Of a stretch of DNA of 64,000 nt, positions 25,888 through 34,306 are shown one piece after another; within the stretch, counting starts at the first letter, position 1, and the number at the start of each line of letters is the position of its first letter. The stretch lies in assembly GCA_050180705.1 (NCBI GenBank), contig JBFXDX010000005.1, positions 124,001 through 188,000 of the forward strand. Reading direction: 5' to 3'. Source of the DNA: SB25 sp050180705 (GTDB taxonomy: Bacteria > Bacteroidota > Bacteroidia > Bacteroidales > Tenuifilaceae). The notes below the pieces were generated by a model that was not told the origin of the DNA, ran no database searches, and worked only from the letters and a program-made list of their open reading frames with translations. The position numbers and the translations under genes were made by a program.

Positions 25888-26409
25888 ATGACACTTCCAC
25901 CTGGCAAATATACAGCCGAAGAAATTTCGTGGTTTAGGTCAATATTTGACACTTATTACGAGAGCATTCGAAGTTTTGCCTACTACAAAACAGGAAGTGT
26001 TGATTTGGCCGACGATATTGTTCAGGAAGTTTTCTTAAAAATATGGAGTATGCGAGCGAATGTTCGTACCGAAACTGTAAAATCGCTGCTTTATACCATT
26101 GCTGGCAATATCATTAAGAATCACTATAAGCATTTACAGGTTACATATAACTTTCAGCGAGAAAATTCGGCTGATAGCCCAAGCGAGTCCGCCGATACAG
26201 AAGTGAGGATGGAAGAGTTGAATCAACAGTTACAGCAAGCACTTGCATCGATACCAGATGGACAGCGCGAGGTATTTTTAATGAACCGAATAGAAGGCTT
26301 GTCGTATTCAGAGATTGCGGAAAGGCTCGACTTAAGCGTTAAAGCGATAGAGAAAAGGATGTCGGAGGCGCTCCGTGTGCTTCGTGAAAGATTTAGTTAC
26401 AAGATATGA
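25888..26409 (+). CDS. ECF-type RNA polymerase sigma factor (FecI-like)
   Basis: A 173-residue sigma-70 family ECF factor. Region 2 is seen in SFAYYKTGSVDLADDIVQEV and FLKIWSM, region 4 in IPDGQREVFLMNRIEGLSYS and EIAERLDLSVKAIEKRMSEA. It should direct polymerase to the adjacent receptor operon when released by its FecR partner. I start it at ATG 25888 because the upstream TTG lies inside the -7 box. Its stop overlaps the FecR start by four bases (ATGA), so translation is coupled. Confidence 0.93.
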   Translation: MTLPPGKYTAEEISWFRSIFDTYYESIRSFAYYKTGSVDLADDIVQEVFLKIWSMRANVRTETVKSLLYTIAGNIIKNHYKHLQVTYNFQRENSADSPSESADTEVRMEELNQQLQQALASIPDGQREVFLMNRIEGLSYSEIAERLDLSVKAIEKRMSEALRVLRERFSYKI

Positions 26410-27293
26410 CAGATAACGATATACATAACGAACTTTTGGACGACCACGAGTTGGAGAAGGTGCTTTCGGAGATGAAGGGCATGACTGTACCGGCATCATC
26501 TCGTTCGAAGGAAGATGCTTGGCGTATACTTATGCAATCGGTGGTTGAGCAGGAGGCCGAAGCGAAGGTTGTTCGAATGAGCAGTGCAAGGATTTGGTTT
26601 GCAGTTGCAGCATCGGTTGTTGTGCTTATTGTTGCAGCATGGAGTTTTATTTGGTTTTCTTCTGTTGAGAAATATTCTGTTAAAGGGGAGATGGCCGAGA
26701 TTATCTTACCCGATGGGTCTGAAGTAATGCTTAATGCCGATTCAAAAATTACTTATCCACGATTTTTTAATATAGTTGGGCGAAAAGTAACACTGGATGG
26801 TGAAGCATTCTTTAAGGTGACTCATGGTGATCGATTTACAGTTATTGATTTGCAGAAAAGAAAGGTAGAGGTAGTTGGGACTGAATTCGATGTTAACTCG
26901 CGTGGTGATGACTTTAGGGTGAAATGCTTTCAAGGAGCGGTTGACGTAAGCACTCCTCAAAGTAAAAAGGTGCGACTGAATAAAGGAGCTAGAGTGAACC
27001 TAAAGGAAAATCAGCTTGAGGTTTCAACAGAACCTCTCGATTCTATAGCAAAACCGGCTTGGATAAATGGTGAATTCTTTTTTGACAGTGTAGTTCTCCG
27101 TGAGGTTTTCAAGGAAATTGAGCGCCAGTTTAATGTTTCTATTCGGGTTGACGGGTTCGATTCGAAAGAACGTAAGTATACAGGCTTCTTCCGTAATAAT
27201 AACTTAAAGGAAGCGATGGATTTGGTGACAATGCCAATGGGATTAACTTATCAAATTAATTCAGATTCTACTATTGTTATTATTAGAAATTAG
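26406..27293 (+). CDS. FecR-type anti-sigma factor
   Basis: A 295-residue inner-membrane regulator: a cytoplasmic N-terminus with a short sigma-binding region, one membrane helix (about 59-82), a periplasmic FecR domain (VKGEMAEIILPDGSEVMLNA onward) and a C-terminal DUF4974 region (EFFFDSVVLREVFKEIERQF). It should sense the TonB receptor's N-terminal domain and control the sigma factor encoded just upstream. It overlaps that gene by four bases and precedes the receptor by 38 bases. A cut by RseP, whose gene is at 4.3 kb, is plausible from known systems. Confidence 0.92.
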   Translation: MTDNDIHNELLDDHELEKVLSEMKGMTVPASSRSKEDAWRILMQSVVEQEAEAKVVRMSSARIWFAVAASVVVLIVAAWSFIWFSSVEKYSVKGEMAEIILPDGSEVMLNADSKITYPRFFNIVGRKVTLDGEAFFKVTHGDRFTVIDLQKRKVEVVGTEFDVNSRGDDFRVKCFQGAVDVSTPQSKKVRLNKGARVNLKENQLEVSTEPLDSIAKPAWINGEFFFDSVVLREVFKEIERQFNVSIRVDGFDSKERKYTGFFRNNNLKEAMDLVTMPMGLTYQINSDSTIVIIRN

Positions 27294-27331
27294 GGTATCT
27301 TCGAGATGAGTTGTAGTACTATTGTGTACTC

Positions 27332-30007
27332 ATGTCAAGATATATGCTTCTAATAAAACCATACAGAAAAATATTTGTTTGTTTTGTATTGGTAACAGTA
27401 TTCACTGTTATTGCGAGTAATCTTTATGCTCAGGTTAAGGTCACCGAGAAGTTTGAAAACACCCCATTAATAGAATCTCTTGATATACTTTCAAAAAAGT
27501 ATACTGTTAAGATTGCGTATGATAATGCTGTTGTCGTTGGAATTACTGTTAATGTCAATTTTAAGAGGGAATCTATAGACTCGGCTATCAAAAAGTTACT
27601 TGCTAACACAGGGCTTGAAGTTATTCGAATTAACGATGTTTTTATAGTTAAAAAGCAGGATTTATCAGCAATTCAGGAGAGTAAGCCTAAAAAGGTTGTT
27701 GGAGTTGTTCGCGATAAATCTTCTGGAGAGTCGTTGCCGTATGCATCGGTAAAAGTGTTAGGTGCACATGCCGGAACAGCTACTAACCCAGACGGTTTCT
27801 TCTCGATTCAGAATGGCGACGAAGATTCTATAAACATACGGGTTAGTTACATTGGCTTTGAACCAATTGAGATGAAGGTTGCAAAGTTGGATGTGAATAC
27901 ATCTCCAGTTGTTATTGAGTTGGATCGAAAAATAGTGACCTTGCCCGATGTTAAGGTTGTCAAAAAAATTCCCGAATTTATTTCAGGAGGAAACAGACCT
28001 GGAGAGTTTGTTTGGAACTCAAAAACTGTTGGGCAAATTCCAACACTCTCGGGAATCGATGTAGTTGCTCCGCTTCAAATGCTTCCGGGCATTGATGCTA
28101 CAGCCGAGTCTTTATCGGGCTTAACCATTCGGCATTCGCCATCGGATAAGAACCTATTTCTGTACGATGGCTTTACAATATATCATATCGATCACTTTTT
28201 TGGTGCTTTTACAAGTTTCAACAGTAAGGCGATAAAGGACATTCGGGTTATTCGTGGTGGTTTCGATGCAAGGTGGGGCGGACGAGCCTCGTCTGTTGTG
28301 GAGATTACTGGAAAAACTGGAAATGAGAACAACCTTGTAGTAGATGCAGGTGGCGATCAGCTTTCGGCCGATATTGCAATTGAGGGGCCTATTGGCAAGA
28401 AGGTTACTTTTGTATTAGCTGGACGAAGATCGTTTACCGATTTTTACAGGTCGGATTTGTACTACAATCTATTCGAAAGTGCTCGTTCCGATTTGCAACT
28501 TGCAAGAATAAAAGCAGGAGCATTTTCGTCCGATGCATCGCTTCCTCAGTATTATTACTACGATGCAAATGCTAAGTTAAATTATAAGCCAACTGCAAAA
28601 GACAATATTTCGGTTAGTGGCTATCGAGGGACAGATCGGCTGAAATATATTCAGTTAGATGAAAATCCATTTGTAGAGGAACATTCGCATTGGGGAAATG
28701 AAGGTGTTGGTGTTCGTTGGGCAAGACAATGGAGTCCGACTTTCTACCATAATTTTACAATAGGAGCGTCGGATTATAATTTATATTACGATCATTCCGA
28801 TAGCACCTTGCGGAAACGGCAAGTATCTACAGTTCGCGATACTATTCTTAAGGATTATAAGATCGATAATACATTGTCCGATGTTAGTATAAATCTATTG
28901 GGACAATTGAAAATTGGCAGAATTAATACCGTTGAAGGTGGTTTTAGCGGAAATATTGTTGATATAAGTTCATTCGAATCATACGTGCAGGCTGCAAACA
29001 GTGCTACGTCTATTGATACAACAAGATCTAATAGTTTTTATTCTGAGACATATACTGGATGGGTGCAGAATACATTGTCAATCGGAAAACTAAAAGCCTT
29101 AACTGTTGGCTTAAGAGTAACACACCATAATCTTACATCTAAGTTTTATTTTGAGCCACGATTGCAGTTGATGCTCAATCCAACAGAACATCTTACCCTT
29201 AAATTTGCTACGGGTTTGTACAATCAGTATGTAAATAGAATAATTCAGTTTGGAAGCAGTTATCGGAATGTTTGGGTTGCGTCCGATGGCGATCAATTCC
29301 CAGTTGTAAAGTCTAAACATTTTATTGTTGGGTTAACATGGAAACTGGAATCAGGCATTTTGCTTGATATTGAAGGGTATGCTAAAAATACCGAAGGGCT
29401 AACGTTTGTTCAAAATATAATTAGGCGAACTAACGGGAACCAAATTTCTATGATATCCCGAACTTACGAGGTTGATAGCAGAGCGTTTGGATTGGATTTG
29501 CTTTTGAAAAAGAGATGGAGCAATGCCGAATGCTGGTTAGCTTACTCGCTTAGTCGTGCTTACAATAATTCCGAGAATTTAAATGGTGGTGATGATTATT
29601 TTGCATTAGATGATCATTTGCATGAATTTAAAGTTGCAGGGATTTATAATCTTGGACGATGGCAATTCTCTGCAACATGGATTTATGGATCGCCAAAACC
29701 GTGGGATGAGTTGTTGCTAACATCTACATTGCAACTTTCTCCAGATTATGAAAAGAACTCAGAAAGGTTACTACCTTATCATCGGCTCGATGCAGGCGTT
29801 TCTTACACGCAAAAATTTCGAGATGCCGAAATTCAACTTGGAGTAAAAGGTTTTAATCTATATAATCGAAATAACATTCTTTCGAAACCCTACTCTTTGT
29901 CAGATACTCCGCAACAGGATTACATGCAAGGTAATCCCATTATTGTTTACACAGAGAATTATGGATTGGGATTTACACCAACCTTCTTTCTGAATCTAAG
30001 GTTTTAG
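27332..30007 (+). CDS. TonB-dependent receptor with STN signalling domain
   Basis: An 891-residue outer-membrane transporter/transducer: a signal peptide (about 1-34), an STN signalling domain (about 38-108) that talks to FecR, a carboxypeptidase-regulatory-like beta domain (about 122-198), a plug (about 220-330; GIDVVAPLQMLPGIDATAES, FDARWGGRASSVV) and a beta barrel ending in FFLNLRF. It lacks the neighbouring SusD gene of glycan-uptake loci; the substrate is unknown. A 6-bp inverted repeat (27306-27311 with 27328-27333) covers its start codon. Confidence 0.93.
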   Translation: MSRYMLLIKPYRKIFVCFVLVTVFTVIASNLYAQVKVTEKFENTPLIESLDILSKKYTVKIAYDNAVVVGITVNVNFKRESIDSAIKKLLANTGLEVIRINDVFIVKKQDLSAIQESKPKKVVGVVRDKSSGESLPYASVKVLGAHAGTATNPDGFFSIQNGDEDSINIRVSYIGFEPIEMKVAKLDVNTSPVVIELDRKIVTLPDVKVVKKIPEFISGGNRPGEFVWNSKTVGQIPTLSGIDVVAPLQMLPGIDATAESLSGLTIRHSPSDKNLFLYDGFTIYHIDHFFGAFTSFNSKAIKDIRVIRGGFDARWGGRASSVVEITGKTGNENNLVVDAGGDQLSADIAIEGPIGKKVTFVLAGRRSFTDFYRSDLYYNLFESARSDLQLARIKAGAFSSDASLPQYYYYDANAKLNYKPTAKDNISVSGYRGTDRLKYIQLDENPFVEEHSHWGNEGVGVRWARQWSPTFYHNFTIGASDYNLYYDHSDSTLRKRQVSTVRDTILKDYKIDNTLSDVSINLLGQLKIGRINTVEGGFSGNIVDISSFESYVQAANSATSIDTTRSNSFYSETYTGWVQNTLSIGKLKALTVGLRVTHHNLTSKFYFEPRLQLMLNPTEHLTLKFATGLYNQYVNRIIQFGSSYRNVWVASDGDQFPVVKSKHFIVGLTWKLESGILLDIEGYAKNTEGLTFVQNIIRRTNGNQISMISRTYEVDSRAFGLDLLLKKRWSNAECWLAYSLSRAYNNSENLNGGDDYFALDDHLHEFKVAGIYNLGRWQFSATWIYGSPKPWDELLLTSTLQLSPDYEKNSERLLPYHRLDAGVSYTQKFRDAEIQLGVKGFNLYNRNNILSKPYSLSDTPQQDYMQGNPIIVYTENYGLGFTPTFFLNLRF

Positions 30008-30134
30008 AATCTTCACGGCATCACATTCTCTCAAACATCTGTATTTATTGGCTTTTTATTTATCTCCAAAACTTTTTTGCATTTCGGGTAGGGTGTTTCT
30101 GTATGCGATTGTATAAGTAGTAAAAGCAATCGAA

Positions 30135-31019
30135 ATGTACGGGGACGATTTAAATAGGGATAATAGGCAGAAAGGAGGAAATATTCCCGAGACTTTCGAG
30201 AATCTTTTAGGCACATACAAGGTTCCTTCCGGTAAATCGAAGGAACAAGCATGGCAAACGATCTTTGATCCAATTGGAGAGGAGGATGAGGTGAAGGTTA
30301 TTTCTATTAACCGACAATTAATAAGTATAGCCGCATCAGTACTGTTAATTATTGGGTTGGCAGGTTATGTGGCGCTATTTGGGTTTGGAAATGTTGAGGT
30401 TATTGTTCCAAAAGGGAATCAGTTGGTTCATTTTTTACCCGATAGCAGCAAGGTTATAATAAATGCCGATTCAAAGATAACCTACAATAAGAACCGTTGG
30501 TTCCTACAGCGAAATGTTCAGTTAAGCGGTGAGGCGTTGTTTAGGGTGAAAAAAGGAAGTCGGTTTCAAGTTGAGACTTCAAATGCTAAAACATCGGTTC
30601 TTGGAACAATCTTCAATGTTTATTCACGGAAAGGGTTAACAACGGTTCGTTGCATTGAGGGAAGGGTAAAGGTGGTTGCTCAGGAGAGTAAGGCCGAAGT
30701 TATACTAACCAAAGGACTCGAAACTAAAACAATGGGATACGCAATGGAAAAGTCTACAGAAACACATTATGGCGAGCAAAAAGTAGCATGGACTCAGGGC
30801 GATTTTTATTTCAATAATACTCCAATAAATAGTGTGATTGAGGAGTTGGAGCGCCAGTTTGATGTAGATGTTTTTTTCGATGGAGACACAAATAGGTTCT
30901 ATACAGGATACTTTAACAATAGGAACCTTGACGAAGCGTTACAGATGGTCTGCTTACCAATGGATTTAAAGTGGACAACAACCGGGAGTATGATAATTCT
31001 AATGGAGAAAAGTAAATAA
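30135..31019 (+). CDS. second FecR-type anti-sigma factor, without its own sigma
   Basis: A 294-residue FecR-like protein: a cytoplasmic N-terminus of about 60 residues, a membrane helix (about 62-85), a FecR domain (VEVIVPKGNQLVHFLPDSSK, VQLSGEALFRVKKGSRFQVE) and a DUF4974 tail (FNNTPINSVIEELERQFDV). It resembles the first FecR but is clearly diverged. No sigma gene lies beside it; it follows the receptor by 127 bases and precedes the lipoprotein gene by 28. It may add a second input to the same sigma factor or may have lost its own. Confidence 0.88.
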   Translation: MYGDDLNRDNRQKGGNIPETFENLLGTYKVPSGKSKEQAWQTIFDPIGEEDEVKVISINRQLISIAASVLLIIGLAGYVALFGFGNVEVIVPKGNQLVHFLPDSSKVIINADSKITYNKNRWFLQRNVQLSGEALFRVKKGSRFQVETSNAKTSVLGTIFNVYSRKGLTTVRCIEGRVKVVAQESKAEVILTKGLETKTMGYAMEKSTETHYGEQKVAWTQGDFYFNNTPINSVIEELERQFDVDVFFDGDTNRFYTGYFNNRNLDEALQMVCLPMDLKWTTTGSMIILMEKSK

Positions 31020-31047
31020 ATCAATGTTTAACTAAAACTTTAAGACT

Positions 31048-31875
31048 ATGAAACGTACAAGTTTATTTTTTGCAGCAAGCCTAATGATGATGGCAGCAAT
31101 CAGTTTTACATCATGCGAAAAAGATGATGATACCGATTCAATGGAAAGCACACTTGAGCAGGACGATGATGCAAGTGCTTATTTTGATGATGTTTTGGCT
31201 GAGGTTGACGATTTGACCATGATTTCCGACTCAAAAACTGCCGATTACGCTACACTTAGCGTAGAAGGTCAAGGAACCCGCACTCGCAAAACCGCTTGGG
31301 AAGGCGATTGGCGAGTTGATACAATTACCTATGTTGATTATGTTAATGGAAACTCTCGCTACGAAAGGGTTAAGAATGGGAAAGTTATTATTCGTATGTT
31401 AGGTACCGCAACACAGGCAACCTTTGAACGTCAGGTTTCGTTTATGAACTTCAACATCAATGGGAATGAAATTGAAGGTCAAAAACGAATTGTAAAAACC
31501 TCAGAGTATCAGTATACCGTTACTTTACAGAATGGAAAAATCACATTTACCGATGGAACAACATATACTCGTACTTGTGAAAGAACCCGTACCTGGGCCG
31601 ATGGATACAGCACTCCTTACTATGTTTGGGATGATGTTTACACTGTAGAGGGTACCGATTCTGGTCAAAACCGCAAAGGATATACGTATACACATCAAAT
31701 TACCAATGCGCTGATGTATCAATTAGGATGCCGTTGGATTGTTGAAGGAACTATCGAAATGACTGTAAATGGAGATACCGCAACCGTTGATTATGGAAAT
31801 GGTGAGTGTGATAACAGTGCTACGGTTACACATAATGGAAAATCGTACCAACTCAGATTGCGTGGAGGCATGTAA
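31048..31875 (+). CDS. secreted lipoprotein of unknown function
   Basis: A 275-residue protein with a signal peptide ending in FTSC (Cys23), followed by an acidic linker (EKDDDTDSMEST), so it should be exported and lipidated, probably to the outer membrane. The remainder (about 80-275) is rich in Thr, Tyr, Trp and Gly and predicted all-beta, with two WxxxWRVD / WADG stretches; I do not recognise a domain. It is the last gene of the sigma/FecR/TonB locus and is followed by a strong terminator, so its job is probably tied to the receptor. A role as surface ligand-binding partner is a guess. Confidence 0.7.
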   Translation: MKRTSLFFAASLMMMAAISFTSCEKDDDTDSMESTLEQDDDASAYFDDVLAEVDDLTMISDSKTADYATLSVEGQGTRTRKTAWEGDWRVDTITYVDYVNGNSRYERVKNGKVIIRMLGTATQATFERQVSFMNFNINGNEIEGQKRIVKTSEYQYTVTLQNGKITFTDGTTYTRTCERTRTWADGYSTPYYVWDDVYTVEGTDSGQNRKGYTYTHQITNALMYQLGCRWIVEGTIEMTVNGDTATVDYGNGECDNSATVTHNGKSYQLRLRGGM

Positions 31876-31895
31876 ACGAACGGCTCATTTTAGAG

Positions 31896-31924
31896 AAGGG
31901 GAGAGAGGGCTCTCCCCTTTTTTA
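31896..31924 (+). terminator. terminator of the sigma/FecR/TonB locus
   Basis: Stem AAGGGGAGA/TCTCCCCTT (31896-31904 with 31911-31919), followed by TTTTT. Confidence 0.85.
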
Positions 31925-31978
31925 TTTCAAATTGACAAAAATCAATATTAATTTATATGTAGATATATTAATATGTAT

Positions 31979-31986
31979 TATTTTTG
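31979..31986 (+). promoter_or_regulatory. -7 box of the ferredoxin gene
   Basis: TATTTTTG, an exact match to TAnnTTTG, 29 bases before ATG 32016; no clear -33. Confidence 0.5.
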
Positions 31987-32015
31987 TATCGTCATTTAAA
32001 TACAAATTGAACCTT

Positions 32016-32219
32016 ATGCATACTATTGTTGTTGAAGAATCGAGATGTCCACAGAATCATCCATGTCCTGTTGTGGGTTTTTGTCCAACAGGTGCAATTA
32101 CTCAGAGAAGTTGGAATTCTGCACCAGTAATTGACAAGGAAAACTGTTTAAACTGTGGGCGTTGTGTGAACTTTTGTGGATATGGTGCTTTTCAGTACAA
32201 AAACGAAAATGCAAAGTAA
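32016..32219 (+). CDS. small ferredoxin-like 4Fe-4S protein
   Basis: A 67-residue iron-sulfur protein. The C-terminal half has a good [4Fe-4S] motif, CLNCGRCVNFCGYGAF (Cys44, 47, 50, 54). The N-terminal half has unusual spacing, with Cys11, 17 and 23 (CPQNHPCPVVGFCPTGA) rather than CxxCxxCxxxCP. So one cluster is likely and a second uncertain. ATG 32016 is chosen because it follows the -7 box and matches the domain start. It is single, with no obvious redox partner adjacent, and is not part of an identifiable complex. Confidence 0.78.
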   Translation: MHTIVVEESRCPQNHPCPVVGFCPTGAITQRSWNSAPVIDKENCLNCGRCVNFCGYGAFQYKNENAK

Positions 32220-32238
32220 TGATCTTTGATTTTAGGGT

Positions 32239-32279
32239 TATCACTGTGTTTAAGGTTTTCGTACCTTGGTACGGTGATA
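32239..32279. other. nested inverted repeat upstream of the thioredoxin-like gene
   Basis: CGTACC-TT-GGTACG (32260-32273) flanked by TATCAC (32239-32244) and GTGATA (32274-32279). It could be an operator or an RNA structure; the flanking arms are asymmetric, so either reading is weak. Confidence 0.25.
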
Positions 32280-32311
32280 TTTAAGGATGTAATAAATAAA
32301 AATTGACACAT

Positions 32312-32833
32312 ATGAAAAAACTATTTTTAACTCTTCCTTTATTCCTGCTATTAGGAGTATCATTGGAGGCTTGTAATGGTAAAAGTTCTGCCAATAACAA
32401 AACTGAAGGAGAACCTGTTGTTGCAGCAAAAACAGGAAATACCGTATCCGAAGGAGATGCCATAAGTATAACCCGTGACCAATTTCTTACCAAAATAATG
32501 GACTATACAAAGGGTGCTAACAATATGAAGTATTTGGGTGATAAACCCGCAATTGTTGACTTTTGGGCTAGTTGGTGTGGACCCTGTCGAATTGCATCTC
32601 CAATACTCGATGAGTTGGCAAAAGAGTATGCTGGAAAGATTTATGTTTATAAGATTGATACTCAGAAGGAACAACAAATATCTTCAGAAATAGGCATTCA
32701 GAGTATTCCTACTTTTTTGTTTTTTCCAATGGAGGGAAAACCGTTCATAACTTCAGGAATTGCACGTACACCAGAGGAAACAAAAAAAATGTTCAAGGAT
32801 ATTATTGACAATCAACTTTTGAAATCGAAATAG
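32312..32833 (+). CDS. thioredoxin-like lipoprotein
   Basis: A 173-residue periplasmic thioredoxin-fold protein. A signal peptide ends in LEAC (Cys21, predicted lipidation site), then a polar linker and the thioredoxin domain with WASWCGPCR (Cys89, Cys92) and the cis-Pro segment GIQSIPTFLFF. It should exchange disulfides or electrons in the periplasm. I use ATG 32312 rather than the TTG at 32303. It is followed by a strong bidirectional terminator. Confidence 0.85.
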   Translation: MKKLFLTLPLFLLLGVSLEACNGKSSANNKTEGEPVVAAKTGNTVSEGDAISITRDQFLTKIMDYTKGANNMKYLGDKPAIVDFWASWCGPCRIASPILDELAKEYAGKIYVYKIDTQKEQQISSEIGIQSIPTFLFFPMEGKPFITSGIARTPEETKKMFKDIIDNQLLKSK

Positions 32834-32922
32834 TAGGGTTATCTGTCAGATATCTTGAGTCTGAAATAAAATCAATCCGTCATAGTTGATTATAAAGGAG
32901 GAGTTCAGAATTGTTCTCTACA

Positions 32923-32956
32923 AAAAATTCCGAGTTTTGGCTCGGAATTTTTTTTT
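32923..32956. terminator. bidirectional terminator between trx-like gene and mqnC
   Basis: Stem AAAAATTCCGAG/CTCGGAATTTTT (32923-32934 with 32941-32952), loop TTTTGG, T run on both strands. Confidence 0.85.
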
Positions 32957-32982
32957 AATTATAAACTAGAGCAAATTAATAA

Positions 32983-34122
32983 CTAACGTTTTTTCAACTC
33001 TTCAATAGAATATATCTTGCTGAATTCACAGTCTGGAAGTACGATGTGTTCATAATTTTGATTACGCAGTTGAGGCTCGAAACCTGCGTCAACAATTGCT
33101 TTCTGAATTCCGTAGGCATCCATCCTGTGTTTTGCGCCTGCCGACGAAACTACATTTTCCTCAATCATAATCGATCCAAAATCGTTTGCTCCAGCGTGAA
33201 GGCAAACCTGTGCAGTTTCAATACCCACGGTCAACCACGATGCCTGAATATTTCTGATATTGTTGAGCATTATTCTGCAAATGGCAATCATTCTAATATA
33301 TTCCTCGGCACTAACAGAATTGGTTATGCCTTCGTTTTCTAATTTGGTTCCCTTATCCTGAAAAGTCCAAACAATAAAATTCAAGAAACCTGTGGATATA
33401 TCGGGTTTACGGGCTTGTAGATCTCTCAACTTAATTAAATGCTCAAGCCTTTCCTCAAGCGTTTCAATGTGTCCAATCATCATGGTTGCCGATGTAACCA
33501 TTCTTAGTTTATGGGCTTCGTGCATTACGTCGAGCCAGGCCTGACTATCGGGTTTTCCCGGTGATATGTACTTTCGGACTCTATCAACAAGAATTTCAGC
33601 ACCTGCACCTGGGAGACTATCGAGACCTGATTCCATAAGGGTTTTCAGAACTTCGCTATATGGCAATCGTTCCTTTTTAGCAATAAATGCAACCTCGGGA
33701 GGCCCTAAGGCATGAAGTTTAATATTTGGATACATGCCTTTCAGTTCGCTGAATAGATCGGTATAAAAATTCAGTCCAAGTTTAGGATGAAGTCCTCCTT
33801 GTAAAAGAAGTTGATTTCCCCCGTAACGCTCAAGTTCATCAATTTTTATTTTATATTCAGCAACGCTGGTAATAAATGCGCTATCGGAACCAATGTTGCA
33901 GTGAAAGTTACAAAATTTACAACCCGAAACGCATACGTTCGTTATATTTACATTACGATCTATTTGCCAAGTAACGTTATTTGAAGGTACATGCTTTTTA
34001 CGAAGTTCTCCTCCAATAAAGATTAAATCTTGTGTTGGCGCATTTTTGTAAAGAGCAAGTCCTTCCTCTAATGTTAATGTTTCTAGGTTAAGTGCCTTTT
34101 TATATAAACTATCGAGTTTCAT
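32983..34122 (-). CDS. mqnC: cyclic dehypoxanthinyl futalosine synthase (radical SAM)
   Basis: Radical SAM enzyme of the futalosine route to menaquinone: it cyclises dehypoxanthinyl futalosine. 379 residues, with the cluster in CVSGCKFC (Cys64, 68, 71) and the MqnC-like motifs LLLQGGLHPKLGLNFY, GLDSLPGAGAEILVDRVR, MMIGHIET and IQASWLTVG. MqnE is the related alternative, but the GGLHP context and DSLPGAGAEIL favour MqnC. I start at ATG 34122, since a longer start at 34143 runs into the -7 box. No other futalosine gene (mqnA, B, D or E) is in the window. Confidence 0.85.
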   Translation of the reverse strand: MKLDSLYKKALNLETLTLEEGLALYKNAPTQDLIFIGGELRKKHVPSNNVTWQIDRNVNITNVCVSGCKFCNFHCNIGSDSAFITSVAEYKIKIDELERYGGNQLLLQGGLHPKLGLNFYTDLFSELKGMYPNIKLHALGPPEVAFIAKKERLPYSEVLKTLMESGLDSLPGAGAEILVDRVRKYISPGKPDSQAWLDVMHEAHKLRMVTSATMMIGHIETLEERLEHLIKLRDLQARKPDISTGFLNFIVWTFQDKGTKLENEGITNSVSAEEYIRMIAICRIMLNNIRNIQASWLTVGIETAQVCLHAGANDFGSIMIEENVVSSAGAKHRMDAYGIQKAIVDAGFEPQLRNQNYEHIVLPDCEFSKIYSIEELKKR

Positions 34123-34140
34123 GATCTTTATTGTGACATG

Positions 34141-34148
34141 CAAAGTTA
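34141..34148 (-). promoter_or_regulatory. -7 box of mqnC
   Basis: TAACTTTG on the minus strand matches TAnnTTTG, 18 bases before the mqnC ATG at 34122. Confidence 0.5.
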
Positions 34149-34219
34149 TTAAATAATTTATTATAGACTTTTATTAACAAAATCATTTGACTTTGCATAA
34201 TAAATGTATTTTTTACAAT

Positions 34220-34227
34220 TATTTTTG
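34220..34227 (+). promoter_or_regulatory. possible -7 box of galK
   Basis: TATTTTTG matches TAnnTTTG, 79 bases before ATG 34307; TTTG at 34192-34195 is 24 bases upstream, longer than usual. Confidence 0.35.
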
Positions 34228-34306
34228 CAGTATGATTTTTATTAGTTATTGGTACAATATTCTTTTGTTAACTTTATAGTCAATTAATTATTAAAAAAGA
34301 TTTAAG

